DNA of 64,000 nt from Zantedeschia hybrid cultivar (taxonomy: Eukaryota > Streptophyta > Magnoliopsida > Alismatales > Araceae): contig JARZZO010000012.1 of assembly GCA_030544215.1 (NCBI GenBank), positions 39,533,194-39,597,193 on the forward strand. Direction: 5' to 3'. This document shows positions 11,240 through 23,105 of the stretch, piece by piece (position 1 is the stretch's first letter; each line of letters begins with the position of its first letter). The notes under the pieces are model-generated. The model was not told the DNA's origin and ran no database searches. It saw nothing but the letters and a program-made list of their open reading frames with translations. Both the position numbers and the translations under genes were made by a program.

Positions 11240-11673
11240 GTATGGACGCGAGAGAGAGAGAGAAACTGAGGAGGGGCGGCTAGGATTAGCAGCAGCTTGG
11301 CCTGCTCAGCCCGTTCACTATGTTTTATACTAACCGCGCGGTTTTTCATAAAAACCCCCGGTTTGTATAAAACCCACTTATTTATCCATCGCCTTGAGAA
11401 TCATTTGCGTGTGACCCTCTAGGCCCAAGTACCAGTCCAGTTAATGGCCCAACAAGCCCAGTGACTCCTCACTGGCTTTATTAATCAATTAATAACCCTT
11501 TATTAATTAATTAATCAATCGAATTGATGTCGCACATCGAATTCGACTGGGCCTCCGATCACGTTGGGTGCCAAGCAACACCGCGTGAACCCGAAAGGTG
11601 TTGGGGTTAAGTAACCCACTCTTGGAACCTTTCCGCCGACAGTTACCGCGTGGATATAATCCTTCATTCGTAC
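11240..11673 (-). repeat. 5' LTR of Copia A, segment 2
   Basis: The A LTR resumes after solo LTR F and aligns with about 1770-2200 of the left LTR. It is interrupted again at 11673 by element D, with target duplication CGTAC at 11669-11673 and 35957-35961. Confidence 0.88.
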
Positions 11674-12124
11674 TGTAAGGATCGAGACCTTCGGATCCGG
11701 TTTTCGGGGTCGGACCCTGTAGTTCTGGCTACGTGATGTAGACTGGATCTATCCCGACCGGATTCCGAGGCTGGAACCCAAAGTTTGGATCCGAGGCTGG
11801 GTCGGATCGGTGACGAGGCCCGACGGGGATCCGGATGGCGACGGAGGCGAAGCCGATGGCCCGAGGCCGAGGGTGGCTCGGTCGGGCATTGGCTTGTCTT
11901 CGGAAGCAGGGCCGAGACCCCTTCGGGCGGTGCGAATCCGGATTTCCTTCGGACCGAGAGGCAGCCGGCGTTCGGCGTCGAGACCAGTGAGAGGAGTCCG
12001 AGGTCGGTGGCCGAGACCGACTCGGGTTGATCGGCGACTCGAGGGTGCCACGTGGGCTGGCTTTGGGCCGCGTAGCGTACGGCACTGTCGTGTCAGAGTG
12101 CGGCCCTGACGTGTCGGCTGGACG

Positions 12125-13002
12125 GCGTGCCTCGGTCGACGCAATTCAGAAATTTGTCCCTGCGGCTGTCACATCACCTGACGTGTCGGCTGGACCGCGT
12201 CTGCCTCGGTCGACGCGCTTAGCCTGGTTAACCCCCACCCCCGAGCCCTCCTTCTTTCCTCATTTTTCTCCTTCTCTTTCTCTCCTTCCCCTCCGGCGAT
12301 CTCAGCGGCGATTCCTCCGCCTCCCTCTTTTCCTCCCACCATTTCACCTCTCCCTCCACTCCATCCTCTACCTAGCTCCTACCACTGCCATCTCCATCTC
12401 CACTGCGGCGTTCTACTCTCCGGACGGCGGCCGACGTCACGGTGGAGCAAGGACGACCACGGCGGTACCGGCGGCGGCGTGGGGCGAGTCGGGTGGACGG
12501 CTTGAAGCTCGGAGGCGTTCAAGTGTCCGGTAGGGTGACGGTTCCCATAGCATCGCGTTTTAACCAGGTTTTTACCGTTTAAGCATGATTATGGATCTCT
12601 GGTTTTGGGGGGGGTAGAATGAGCATGTTTAGGTGCTCTTTTGATGATATGGGGGATTTGCTATGAAGGTGATTTTCCTATGGATTGTATTGCCCCTCTT
12701 TCTCCTCTGTTTTTAAGTAACTTTGGGGTTTTATGAGTTGAAAAGGGAGCCCTCGGGCCCATGGCAGATTTTGGGTTCCTGGGCGTTGGCTTGTCTTCGG
12801 ATAGCGGGCCGAGACCCCTTCGGGCCGAGGCCCCTTCGGGCTGGTTCAAAGACGACGTGCATGGACGACGCATTTTCGAAGGGCGTCGGGCCATCACGAC
12901 TCCTTTTAGACAGAAATTGCCTGGCCGAGACCCCTTCGGCCCGAAGACTGTTTTACATGAACTTGTACATGGAGCTTGAATGGCGTCGGCCTTGGGCGAC
13001 GC
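12125..13002. repeat. GCGTC-N10-GACGC motifs in the D 5' LTR
   Basis: Exact copies are at 12197-12216 and 12983-13002. A shortened relative with an 8-bp spacer lies at 12125-12142, and a weak one near 12855-12875. The 12983 copy has arms that extend to 13 bp with two mismatches. The 3' LTR keeps the exact pair at 19426-19445 and 34762-34781. Confidence 0.85.
12197..12300 (+). promoter_or_regulatory. Presumed core promoter of LTR D
   Basis: A GCGTC-type motif is followed 27 bp later by CGAGCCC and a long pyrimidine tract typical of plant transcription starts. No TATA box is evident. The same arrangement occurs in solo LTR E (42995-43100) and upstream of the second PMD gene (51958-52060). Confidence 0.45.
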
Positions 13003-13451
13003 GATTCGAGACAGAACCTCACTAATTCATGCCAGTAAAACGTGTTCATACTGCTAGATAGTTGGTTAATGCATGATTTGATGCACTCGACAATGATGGA
13101 TTCTTCATGACCGGATGGCATCGTGTGGTGTGTCGTGCGATCGTGGGCTTTTCACGTGACCGGATCGTACTGTGCCGGGTTTTGGTGTTTTGTGTTACTG
13201 TGAACCTGGAGTGACATTGTAGCGCTTTATCAGCCTGTGCTGGTGGGGGCGTGAGCACAGCGCCGGTGGGGGCGTGGGCGGGGTGACGCCTAGTGAGAGA
13301 GGGTCACCTGGTGAACCCCGGGGTCAGCTAGTACCGGTGTCGGAGTGGTACATTCGGAGAGTCACTCATGCTGAGGGAAGGAGTAACCACCTGAGCCAGT
13401 TGGGCCGGAGTAGCTAGCATGTTATCCGAGGGGTTACTGTTTGGTCTCAGC

Positions 13452-13600
13452 GGGTCGGTGTTTCCCACCTTCGGTTGTGTGGCCAGTGTTTCCTACCTTC
13501 GGTTGTATGACCGGTGTTTCCTACTCTCGGTTGTGTAGCTAAGACACCTTCGGTCAGTGCTAAGCCGAGACACCTTCGGTTAGTGCTAAGCCGAGACGCG
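13452..13600 (+). repeat. Short tandem repeats in the D 5' LTR
   Basis: There are three units of about 27 bp built on GGTGTTTCC...CTTCGGTTG, then two units of 26 bp starting GACACCTTCGG (13543 and 13569). The 3' LTR has three copies of the 26-bp unit (35322, 35348, 35374), so copy number changed after insertion or was converted. Confidence 0.8.
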
Positions 13601-14153
13601 AGTTGTTGTCTCCTTGATAGAATGATTCTAGAATTATGCATGTTATATTTCGAATGCACATGGTTCATATCAAGCTATAGGAGTAGTGTACTTACTTCTG
13701 TGTTCGTTGCTTTACCGTTAGCCGTACTTTACACTTGTGGGTGTGTGCGTGGGCAGTGGGGATCGAAGGATCCCTACTGAGTCTTGTCTTGAGACTCACC
13801 CCTGCGGTTTTCAGGTGAGGACTCCCAGCAGACTTAGAGCGGCGTGTGCGGCCGCGTGTTGAGCGCCTTCAGCGGTTGTTCCGGGGTATGGCCCGATGTA
13901 GTTGTTATTTTTTTCTAGCCTGTATGTTTAATTATTTCTTTTCAGTTGGAGTATGTAATTATTTGCTGTATCGAGTCGCATTGTAATAATTTTAATTCCT
14001 GCACTTTCATTTCAATTCAATGCGATGTGAATGTTTAGCTTAGTTTATTATTTATTTCCCAGACTTACTAGATCCTGGTTTGGTTCTAAATTAATGATTC
14101 GGTACCCATTTAGTAATCGGATCCCCGATTATAGGGTGGCGGGTCATTACAGT

Positions 14154-14165
14154 TGGTATCAGAGC
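14154..14165 (+). other. Primer-binding site of Gypsy D
   Basis: TGGTATCAGAGC, complementary to initiator tRNA-Met, begins two bases after the LTR end. Confidence 0.88.
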
Positions 14166-14308
14166 ATACGGTCTGGCAAATAAATAAATAACTAGGTTAA
14201 ATATCATAAGTCCGGCAAATAAATACATTATCCCGTACAGGCACGTCGGTAGTATAGGTTTTAGGATCCTAATTAGGACCTTTTGATTTTGTAATTGTAG
14301 GCGAGTTG

Positions 14309-17300
14309 ATGGCTCCCAGGAAGCGGATGCCGGTTATTTGAGAGCGGGGAGATGCCCCTAGTGGATCCGAGGCAGGGAGGCCGAGTGTAGAGCGGTTTAT
14401 GGAGGCCATGATGGACACTATGGCTAGATACCAGACGCGAGATCCTAGTGAGAGTTCTAGTGCTCGAGGAGGGTCCACAGCTACCCTTGAGAGGTTCCTG
14501 AAACTGAGGCCACCTCACTTCTCTGGTCGTCCCGACCCTGATGAGGCCATTCATTGGCTTAGAGAGATAGAGAAGACGTTCGATACCATGGACTGCCCAG
14601 CAGTAGAGAGGACCCCATTGGCTACCTTTATGCTGAAGGATAGCGCTTATGACTGGTGGACTACATTAAAGAGTTTGTCGTATCAGGACAGGAGTCTTAG
14701 GGAAATTTCATGGGAGCCCTTTGTCAAGGAGTTCAATACACAGTATTTCCCTAGACATGTTCAGAGAGCCAAGGAGAGGGAGTTTATGGATCTGACGCAG
14801 GGGAGTATGACGGTCCTCGAATATCAGGAGAAGTTTGTTTCGCTGGGTCGGTTCGTGCCTTTCATATCTGGGGACGAGGAGCGTCGTACGAAGAGGTTTG
14901 TGGACGGACTAAGGCTCAGTCTGAGGAACTTCGTGGCGTCTCACTGTTGCACGGATTTGGCTTCTGCGGTTAGGTGTGCGGCAGCTGTAGAGGCTCAGCA
15001 AATCCAGTCGGCCCGAGAGAGAGGACAGGCTGTTCAGGGGCCAGTGCGTGGCAGGGGCAAGGCTGCGGCACCGACTCCCTCGGTCGGATCGGGATCGTCG
15101 TCACTCGGCTCCCGATTCAGGAGGTTGTTCAGAGGCGGTGGCAGCAGTAGTGGTAGCAGCGGCAGCAGCAGGCCCAGGCAGGGTCAGCAGGGTCAGTCTG
15201 CATCCAGTGCACAGCAGGAGCCAGCTCAGAGACTTCCGGCAGTCTGCCAGCACTGTGGAGGTGCCCATGGCGGGACTCAGTGTCCCACTCTTCCCAGGAG
15301 GTGTTTTACTTGCGGCCAACAGGGCCATTTGGCGAGGCAGTGCCCGCAGGGGCATGGTCATGGTCAGGGTTCAGGTGATCAGAAGAAGCCGAGGACCCAG
15401 GGAAGAGTTCTGGCTATCACCAGGAGGGAGGCTCGCGCGTCCAACTTGGTGGAAGGTACACCTTCTGTCCTTGGGAACTCTGCACATGTATTGATCGATT
15501 CGGGCGCTTCGCATTCCTTCATTTCTGAGCAGTTCCTTGATATTCTTTCTGCACCCGTTGATGAGTTATCTGATGGCTTGATGGTAGAGGTTCCTTCTGG
15601 AGACTTTATGATATCTTATAATTGTTTGAGGAATGTTCCCGTGACCATTGAGGGTCATGTGCTACCGGCCCAGTTGGTTGTACTTGCTATTCGTGACTTT
15701 GATATCATCCTGGGCATGGATTGGTTAGAAGCCTTTTATGCTGAGGTGGACTGCCACAGGAAGAGGGTGCGCTTCTCTATTCCGGACATCCCGACCTTCT
15801 TTTTCCAAGGTATTAGGTTTTCCTCTCGAGGCATTCTCGTTTCTGCCTTTAAGGCACGGAGGTTGCTTGCTGGTGGCTGTGAGGCTTTCCTTGCCTCTGT
15901 TGTTGTTTCTGATGTCCGTTCTAGTCCCAGTCCTTGGGAGGTGCCCGTGGTTTGTGATTTCGTAGATGTGTTTACTGAGGAGCTGCCTAGCCTTCCTCCT
16001 CAGCGAGAGGTTGAGTTTACCATTGAGCTTGCACCAGGTACGGCACCCTTGTCTAAGGCCCCGTATCGGATGGCGCCAGCCGAACTCGCTGAGTTGAAGG
16101 CGCAGTTGCAGGAGTTGCTGGACAAGGGTTTCATTCGTCCCAGTACATCTCCATGGGGTGCTCCAGTTCTGTTTGTTAGGAAGAAGGATGGTTCTCTGAG
16201 GTTGTGCATCGATTATAGGCAGCTGAACTAGGTGACAATAAAGAATAAGTACCCGCTTCCAAGGATCGATGATTTGATGGATCAGCTGCAGTCTGCGAGG
16301 GTGTTTTCCAAGATTGACCTGAGATCTGGATATTATCAGATGAGGATTCGGGATGTGGATGTTAGCAAGACGGCTTTTAGAACTCGGTATGGACATTATG
16401 AGTTTTTGGTTATGCCCTTCGGCTTGACCAATGCTCCGGCAGCCTTTATGGATTTGATGAACAGAGTCTTCAGGACCTACCTGGACCAGTTTGTGGTTGT
16501 ATTTGTTGATGATATTCTGATCTATTCTTCTTCTGAGGAAGAGCACACCGCCCATCTTCGGGCAGTGTTGCAGGTCCTGAGGGAGCACCAACTTTACGCC
16601 AAGTTCAGTAAGTGTGAATTTTGGCTAGACAAGGTGCACTTCCTTGGGCATGTCATTTCTGGCGAGGGCATCGCAGTGGATCCGGCCAAGATCGAGGCGG
16701 TGATGGATTGGAGTAGGCCGACTTCAGTGACGGAGATCAGGAGCTTTCTGGGGCTTGCTGGTTATTACAGGCGGTTTGTTCAGGGGTTTTCTTCTATAGC
16801 GGCCCCCTTATCGAGGTTGACTCGAAAGGGAGTTCGTTTTGTGTGGACTGAGGATTGCGAGCAGAGTTTTGTTGAGCTAAAAACTCGCCTCACGTCAGCC
16901 CCAGTGCTGGTGCTTCCATCTGGGACGGGTGGATTTGTGGTTTACTCGGATGCGTCCCGTCGAGGTCTAGGCGCAGTCCTTATGCAGCAGGGCAGGGTAG
17001 TTGCTTATGCTTCTCGGCAGCTGAAGAAGCATGAAGAGAACTATCCTACTCACGATTTGGAATTGGTAGCTGTGGTGTTTGCACTTAAGATCTGGAGGCA
17101 TTACTTATATGGAGAGAAATTTCAGGTTTTTACCGATCATAAGAGCTTAAAATATGTGTTCACTCAGAGGGACCTGAATCTGAGGCAGCGGAGGTGGATG
17201 GAGTTCATTAAGGATTATGACTTTGACCTTTCTTATCATCCGGGCAAGGCGAATGTAGTAGCAGACGCCTTGAGTCGGAAGACGGTCGTGTCATACCTTA

Positions 17301-18815
17301 TGATTCGAGAATGGAGGTTGTTCGAGCAGATTGTAGAATCTTCCTTTAGGGTTCCGCGTGAAGATGACAAAGCCGTGTTGGCCAGCTTGACTGTGAGACC
17401 AGCCGTGTATCACGCTGTGATTGAGGCTCAGAGGGCAGATGTTGAATTACCACAGATTCTCCAGAGGTCAGAGGTGGAATTATGGGATGACGGTACTGTC
17501 AGGTTCAGAGGTAGACTTTATGTTCCGACTGAGGAGGACGTGCGCAAGTGTGTGCTTGATGAGGCGCACCGTTCGAGGTATGCAGTACATCCTGGGATAA
17601 CAAAGATGCATCATTGTTTGAAGAGGCACTTCTGGTGGCCTGGTATGAAGAAAGATGTGGCTGAATATGTGGCTAGATGCATGACTTGTCAGCAGGTTAA
17701 AGCCGAGCATCAGAGACCTGGAGGGTTGCTGCAGCCCTTGCCGATTCCAGAGTGGAAATGGGAACATGTAACGATGGACTTTGTGATGGGATTGCCTACA
17801 TCCCCTAGCAGGAGAGACGCCATCTGGGTCGTCGTTGATCGGCTGACCAAGTCGGCACACTTCCTAGCCATTAGGAAGGACTGGTCGGTCGGCAAGCTGG
17901 CAAAGTTGTTTGTAGACCAAATCATCTCCTTGCACGGGGTACCTTTGTCCATTGTATCAGATCGAGACCCAAGGTTCACTTCCAGGTTCTGGAAGAGCTT
18001 TCAGAAGGCATTGGGCACTCAGTTGGCCTTCAGCTCGGCCTATCATCCCGAGACTGACGGGCAGTCGGAGAGGACCATTCAGACATTGGAGGATATGCTC
18101 AGGGCATGTTGCCTAGACTGGGGAGGTTCTTGGGAGCAGCATTTGTCCACCATAGAGTTTGCCTACAACAACAGTTACCATTCCAGTATCGGCATGGCAC
18201 CTTACGAGGCTTTGTATGGGCGGCCGTGTCGATCTCCGGTGTGTTGGTCCGAGATCGGTGAAAGGCAGATAACGGGACCAGAGTTAGTGCAGCAGTGTGC
18301 TGAGATTGCCAGGACAGTTCGGCAGAGGTTGACCGCAGCTCAGAGTAGGCAGAAGAGTTATGCTGACGTCAGACGAAGACCGCTGGAGTTTGAGGTTGGG
18401 GACCACGTGTTTCTTCGAATCTCACCCTCCAAGGGTGTGATGAGATTCGGGAAGCGAGGCAAGTTGAGTCCGCGATATATTGGGCCTTTTCCCATTCTTG
18501 CTCGAATTGGGGAAACCGCGTATCAACTAGCCTTGCCGCCCAGTCTTGCAGGAGTGCACGATGTGTTCCATGTTTCCTTGATAAGAAAGTATGTTCAGGA
18601 TCCGTCTCATGTATTGGATTTTTCAGAGTTGGAGGTCGCAGAGGACCTGTCCTTTCCAGAGTATCCTGTTCGTATTGAGGATCGCAGAGAACAGACCCCT
18701 ACGGAACAAGATTGTATCTTTGGTCAAGGTGATTTGGCGGTATCGCTTCGGAGGTGAGGCAACCTGGGAGCGAGAGGATGAGATGCGGGAACAGTTCCCT
18801 TACCTCTTTTCGTAA
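14309..18815 (+). pseudogene. Gypsy D gag-pol polyprotein, nearly intact
   Basis: The likely ATG is at 14309, but TGA at 14339-14341 interrupts after ten codons; the frame is then open from before 14399. Counting from the Met at 14399, gag occupies about the first 280 residues, with zinc knuckles at roughly 281-313 ([13 protein letters not shown] and [14 protein letters not shown]) and protease DSGAS near 366. RT continues through an in-frame TAG at 16229-16231 to FVDDILIYS. RNase H ([13 protein letters not shown]), an HHCC integrase finger (CMTC), [15 protein letters not shown] and GQSERTIQ follow, so the integrase triad is present. An extra C near 18695 moves the chromodomain-like tail to another frame, which ends at 18815. 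Three lesions in 4.5 kb mean the copy is recently dead. Confidence 0.88.
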
Positions 18816-18885
18816 GTTTCCTTGTGAACTTGTATCCCTGTTTTGACCTTATTAATTATAACAGTCAATTTCGGAGGCGAAATTC

Positions 18886-18902
18886 TTTTAAGGGGGGGAG
18901 AA
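18886..18902 (+). other. Polypurine tract of Gypsy D
   Basis: TTTTAAGGGGGGGAGAA abuts the 3' LTR start TGTAAGGATC. Confidence 0.88.
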
Positions 18903-20161
18903 TGTAAGGATCGAGACCTTCGGATCCGGTTTTCGGGGTCGGACCCTGTAGTTCTGGCTACGTGATGTAGACTGGATCTATCCCGATCGGATTCCGAGGC
19001 TGGAACCCTAAGTTTGGATCCGAGGCTGGGTCGGATCGGTGACGAGGCCCGACGGGGATCCGGATGGCGATGGAGGCGAAGCCGATGGCCCGAGGCCGAG
19101 GGTGGCTCGGTTGGGCGTTGGCTTGTCTTCGGAAGCAGGGCCGAGACCCCTTCGGGCGGTGAGAATCCAGATTTCCTTCGGACTGAGAGGCAGCCGGCGT
19201 TCGGCGTCGAGACCAGTGAGAGGAGTCCGAGGTCGGTGGCCGAGACCGACTCGGGTTGATCGGCAACTCGAGGGTGCCACGTGGGCTGGCTTTGGGCCGC
19301 GTAGTGTACGGCACTGTCGTGTCAGAGTGCGGCCCTGACGTGTCGGCTGGACGGCGTGCCTCGGTCGACGCGTTTCAGAAATTTGTCCCTACGGCTGTCA
19401 CATCACCTGACGTGTCGGCTGGACCGCGTCTGCCTCGGTCGACGCGCTTAGCCTGGTTAACCCCCCCCCCCCGAGCCCTCCTTCTTTCCTCATTTTTCTC
19501 CTTCTCTTTCTCTCCTTCCCCTCCGGCAATCTCAGCGGCGATTCCTCCGCCTCCCTCTTTTCCTCCCACCATTTCACCTCTCCCTCCACTCCATCCTCTA
19601 CCTAGCTCCTACCACTGCCATCTCCATCTCCACTGCGGCGTTCTACTCTCCGGACGGCGGCCGACGTCACGGTGGAGCAAGGACGACCACGGCGGTACCG
19701 GCGGCGGCGTGGGGCGAGTCGGGTGGACGGCTTGAAGCTCGGAGGCGTTCAAGTGTCCGGTAGGGTGACGGTTCCCATAGCATCGCGTTTTAACCAGGTT
19801 TTTACCGTTTAAGCATGATTATGGATCTCTGGTTTTGGGGGGGGTAGAATGAGCATGTTTAGGTGCTCTTTTGATGATATGGGGGATTTGCTATGAAGGT
19901 GATTTTCCTATGGATTGTATTGCCCCTCTTTCTCCTCTGTTTTTAAGTAACTTTGGGGTTTTATGAGTTGAAAAGGGAGCCCTCGGGCCCATGGCAGATT
20001 TTGGGTTCCTGGGCGTTGGCTTGTCTTCGGATAGCGGGCCGAGACCCCTTCGGGCCGAGGCCCCTTCGGGCTGGTTCAAAGACGACGTGTATGGACGACG
20101 CCTTTTCGAAGGGCGTCGGGCCATCACGACTCCTTTTAGACAGAAATTGCCTGGCCGAGAC
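18903..20161 (+). repeat. 3' LTR of Gypsy D, segment 1
   Basis: It matches 11674-12936 of the 5' LTR with about 1.5% differences. Tat1 interrupts it; the target duplication GAGAC lies at 20157-20161 and 34706-34710. Confidence 0.92.
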
Positions 20162-20872
20162 TGTAGGTGCTTAGAATGACCGTGTGATTAACATGAAATA
20201 TCTATGTTGTTTAGGTGTAAACTAACCTATTAAAAACAGCAACTAAAGTGCAGTGATCGCCAGAAACTTTTAACTTAAAAGTTTCAAAAGAGAGTATGAT
20301 CGCCTACCTTTCAAAACGCGGAAGATTGAGTCCTTGGTTCCCCTTCCTCAGCCGGCTGAAGAAAGAGAGCCCTTTCTTTGTTCTTTTGTTCTTGTTGTTG
20401 AGTTTGAGGTTGAGGATCGTCCAGAAGTTGTGCTTGATTTCCCCTTTTGATCTCTTGTTGTTGTTGAGTACAGCAGAGACAGAAAAAGAAAAATGAAGAA
20501 CTATAATGAGAATTTAAATAGAAGTAGTATCTGAACTAATCATGATTTTAAGCATATTTAAAACAGCAAACTCACTTTTTTAATGGCTTTGAAACCCCTT
20601 AAATCAAGTAGGTTTTTGAAAGATTATGCTGTGGTGTGTGTTTGCATGAAGTGAATATGAAAAATGAAACTAATGAAATGAATGCAGTAATGAAAAACTT
20701 ATGCCCAGTTGGTTGAAGCCTTGAAAGGATGAAGATCTTGAAAGGACGCCGTCTTCTGGAAATGGCAGCGCTCCGGCGTTACGACGTTGTTGCTTCGATC
20801 TTCAACTCGCTATAATGCTATGGCTCAACTCAACTTAATTCTGTTCTCTCTTTTTTTCTTTTCAACATGCAG

Positions 20873-20884
20873 GGTATTTATAGG
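20873..20884 (-). promoter_or_regulatory. TATA box in the Tat1 3' LTR
   Basis: The element strand reads CCTATAAATACC, a canonical plant TATA box. The functional copy would be the one in the 5' LTR at 34119-34130. Confidence 0.65.
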
Positions 20885-20987
20885 CATTTCTCGCGTTCGC
20901 GATTAACATTTAAAAACTCCGAATTTATCCATCTTAACCGACAGATAATTACTGATTAATTCATCTTTATCTGTAATTATCTAAAAC

Positions 20988-21264
20988 GCGTCCACCTTGG
21001 CTGACGCCTTTCAGATTAATTAAGATAAGGATAAATATCCGGGAAAATTTATCTTTATTAGGTAAAACGCGTCCACCTGTATAGACGTCTTTTATCATAA
21101 TTAAGACAAGGATAAACATCCGGAGGGAAGTTAAAATCACTTAGGAAACTTAAAACGCGTCGACATTCCCAGACGCCTTTTAGTTAATAAATCAATTAAT
21201 TAAAATTCAAATTTAACCGTTAAAATATGAATAAACTCTAAATAGCGTCAACTTGGGTCGACGT
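20988..21264. repeat. Four GCGTC-N10-GACGC motifs in the Tat1 3' LTR
   Basis: Copies at 20988-21007 and 21157-21176 are exact; those at 21069-21088 and 21245-21264 end in GACGT. They lie upstream of the TATA box in the element's own direction, so in the U3 promoter region. Spacers are all 10 bp with different sequences. Confidence 0.88.
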
Positions 21265-21459
21265 CTTTTAGAATTCTTCATATTTTAACTCAAATTTGAG
21301 CTAAAATCAATTCAATTGATTAACTTAAACACATCTGTTAAACCCGACACTCAAAAGGATTAATAAAAATTAATTAATGATTAATTATCAGACCATTCTG
21401 AGGCATTATTGTGTGATATGAAATTTACTCGAAATGACGTCAAAATTAGCGTGTCTACA

Positions 21460-21472
21460 GCTGCCTCACCTT
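21460..21472 (-). other. Polypurine tract of Tat1
   Basis: The element strand reads AAGGTGAGGCAGC directly before the LTR. Tat2 has AAGGTGGGGCAGC in the same place. Confidence 0.8.
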
Positions 21473-22495
21473 GGCATCGTCTTTGCAAGGGAGTGAAATG
21501 GAATGGAATGTACTGAAAAGGTGATGCCAAGGTGTGATGAGACACGCTCTTAACATCACATGACTGGAATTTTTCTCGAAATCATCAACGAAGATAGCTC
21601 AATGAAATCAATGGAATTAATCCTGTCTGGATGAAGTAGACAAGGAAATAAAATAAAGTCGATCAACCTCCTCGGAGTGGGAAGTACCCCAGGTCGTAGA
21701 CACTATAGGTTTCATCATGGGGAGCGTTTGCCAGCCAACGTGGACGTGCTGCAGCCATGATGGATCTTAAAAGAAAACAAGAATATTGGATAAAGAATCC
21801 AATCAAGGATAGAATTCTAAGGATATCTTCAAGCGAACCTCAAAGATAATCAAGATACTCAATTCGGAATGGAATATTTCATATCATGTTGAGGTTATTT
21901 GATTAATGGTCTGAAACTTAATCAATAATTAATTCTTATTTCAATGATTTCAAAGTCCTACATGATGCATGCTGGGCTAAAAGAAAAATATAAGTTAAAT
22001 AAAATATAAATTAATCAAGGATAATATTGTTAAATTGTTATTAATGAGTCAAGATACCAATTCTTGTAATTCAGTGCTAAGCCGAAGCTCGTTTATCCAC
22101 GCACCGTTTCACAAAAGTGGAACCATCGTCCTCACTAATCAACAATCCAACGGCCTATCCGTGCGATTAAGAATCCTCTGGAATTATCACTGTTTTTGTT
22201 GTAGGGGAACTCAAATTCCAGTTTCATCAAAACCACAAGGTCCTTGATATAGTCTAATAAATACTTAACATATAGTAATGCGAATGCTTTACATGGAATA
22301 ATATAAGGGTAGAAATAACCGTCTTTTTAGCCACGGTCGGGACTTGAATTCCACAATGGGATTTTCTTGACATTTCCAGCTTTGCTCGAGCTTTCTTGAA
22401 TTTCCTGCAATCAAAATCGTTAGTAATTCCAAACAAATATTCAATTTAAACATTAAAATCACAGGATTTCGGGAAAATAGCAGAATTGCTAAGAC

Positions 22496-22551
22496 GCGTC
22501 GTGTCGCGAAGACGCCATTAAACTTTAAAACGCGTCAGTTATCCTCGACGC
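22496..22551. repeat. Two GCGTC-N10-GACGC motifs in the Tat1 3' region
   Basis: Exact copies are at 22496-22515 and 22532-22551, separated by 16 bp. In Tat2 the corresponding pair at 49716-49765 has decayed by transitions. Confidence 0.88.
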
Positions 22552-22854
22552 CTTTTACTCACAGAAACAGGTTTCTGGTTGTTCCCTACCCGAATTCCAA
22601 CTCTCTTCAGGCCTTGTGTCCTGTATATGACTTGAACAAACAGGTTAAGCATCTATTCAGGCTTAGCCCCTTGCCTGGTTAAGTAACCGACTACTTGATC
22701 CTATCCTTGATAGAAGGGTCAAGGGGCATAGCCTTTATTAACAAAGGTAATAAGAATAATCAGACTTAAGCAAAATGCAACATGCAAGCAAACAGATGCT
22801 CACCGAAAATAAAAGTAGTGAAACACATTAAATGCAACAAGCAAATGCTAATTG

Positions 22855-23105
22855 AAATATTTTTTGTGGTTTTGAAATATTCATTTTTGTTTGGGTTTTG
22901 AAATATGTATTCTTTTTTTTTTTTTTGGATTTTCAAAAATGTACATTTTTTTTTTGAATTTTTGAAATATGTACTTTTTTTGAATTTTTGACTATGTATT
23001 TTTTTTGAATTTTGACATATATTTTTTTTTTTTTGAATTTTGACATATACATTTTTTTTTGAATTTTGACATATGCAATTTTTTTGAATTTTTGACTAAA
23101 AGACC
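22855..23105. repeat. T-rich low-complexity tandem repeat
   Basis: Units such as GAATTTTGACATAT followed by runs of 6-13 T recur about eight times. A shorter related tract lies in Tat2 at about 53680-53790. It is probably slippage-prone. Confidence 0.75.

Larger units (their letters stand above)
11674..14151 (+). repeat. 5' LTR of Gypsy D
   Basis: The 2478-bp LTR runs TGTAAGGATC...GTCATTACA. Open frames on both strands at 11730-12530 reflect GC-rich composition, not genes. It carries GCGTC-type motifs, a CT-rich presumed 5' UTR near 12240-12380, and short tandem repeats at 13452-13600. Confidence 0.92.
20162..21459 (-). repeat. 3' LTR of Tat1
   Basis: On the element strand it starts TGTAGACACGC and ends GCACCTACA. 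It is almost identical to 33407-34705, with about eight small differences. Confidence 0.95.

Noticed and set aside
11729..12533. Several 80-170-codon frames in the D LTR
   Set aside because: Repeated in the 3' LTR with stops and frame changes, no codon constraint, no domain; LTR sequence.
22035..22247. 70-codon plus-strand frame in the Tat1 3' region
   Set aside because: The matching Tat2 sequence near 49250-49440 aligns but breaks the frame, and no domain is seen.
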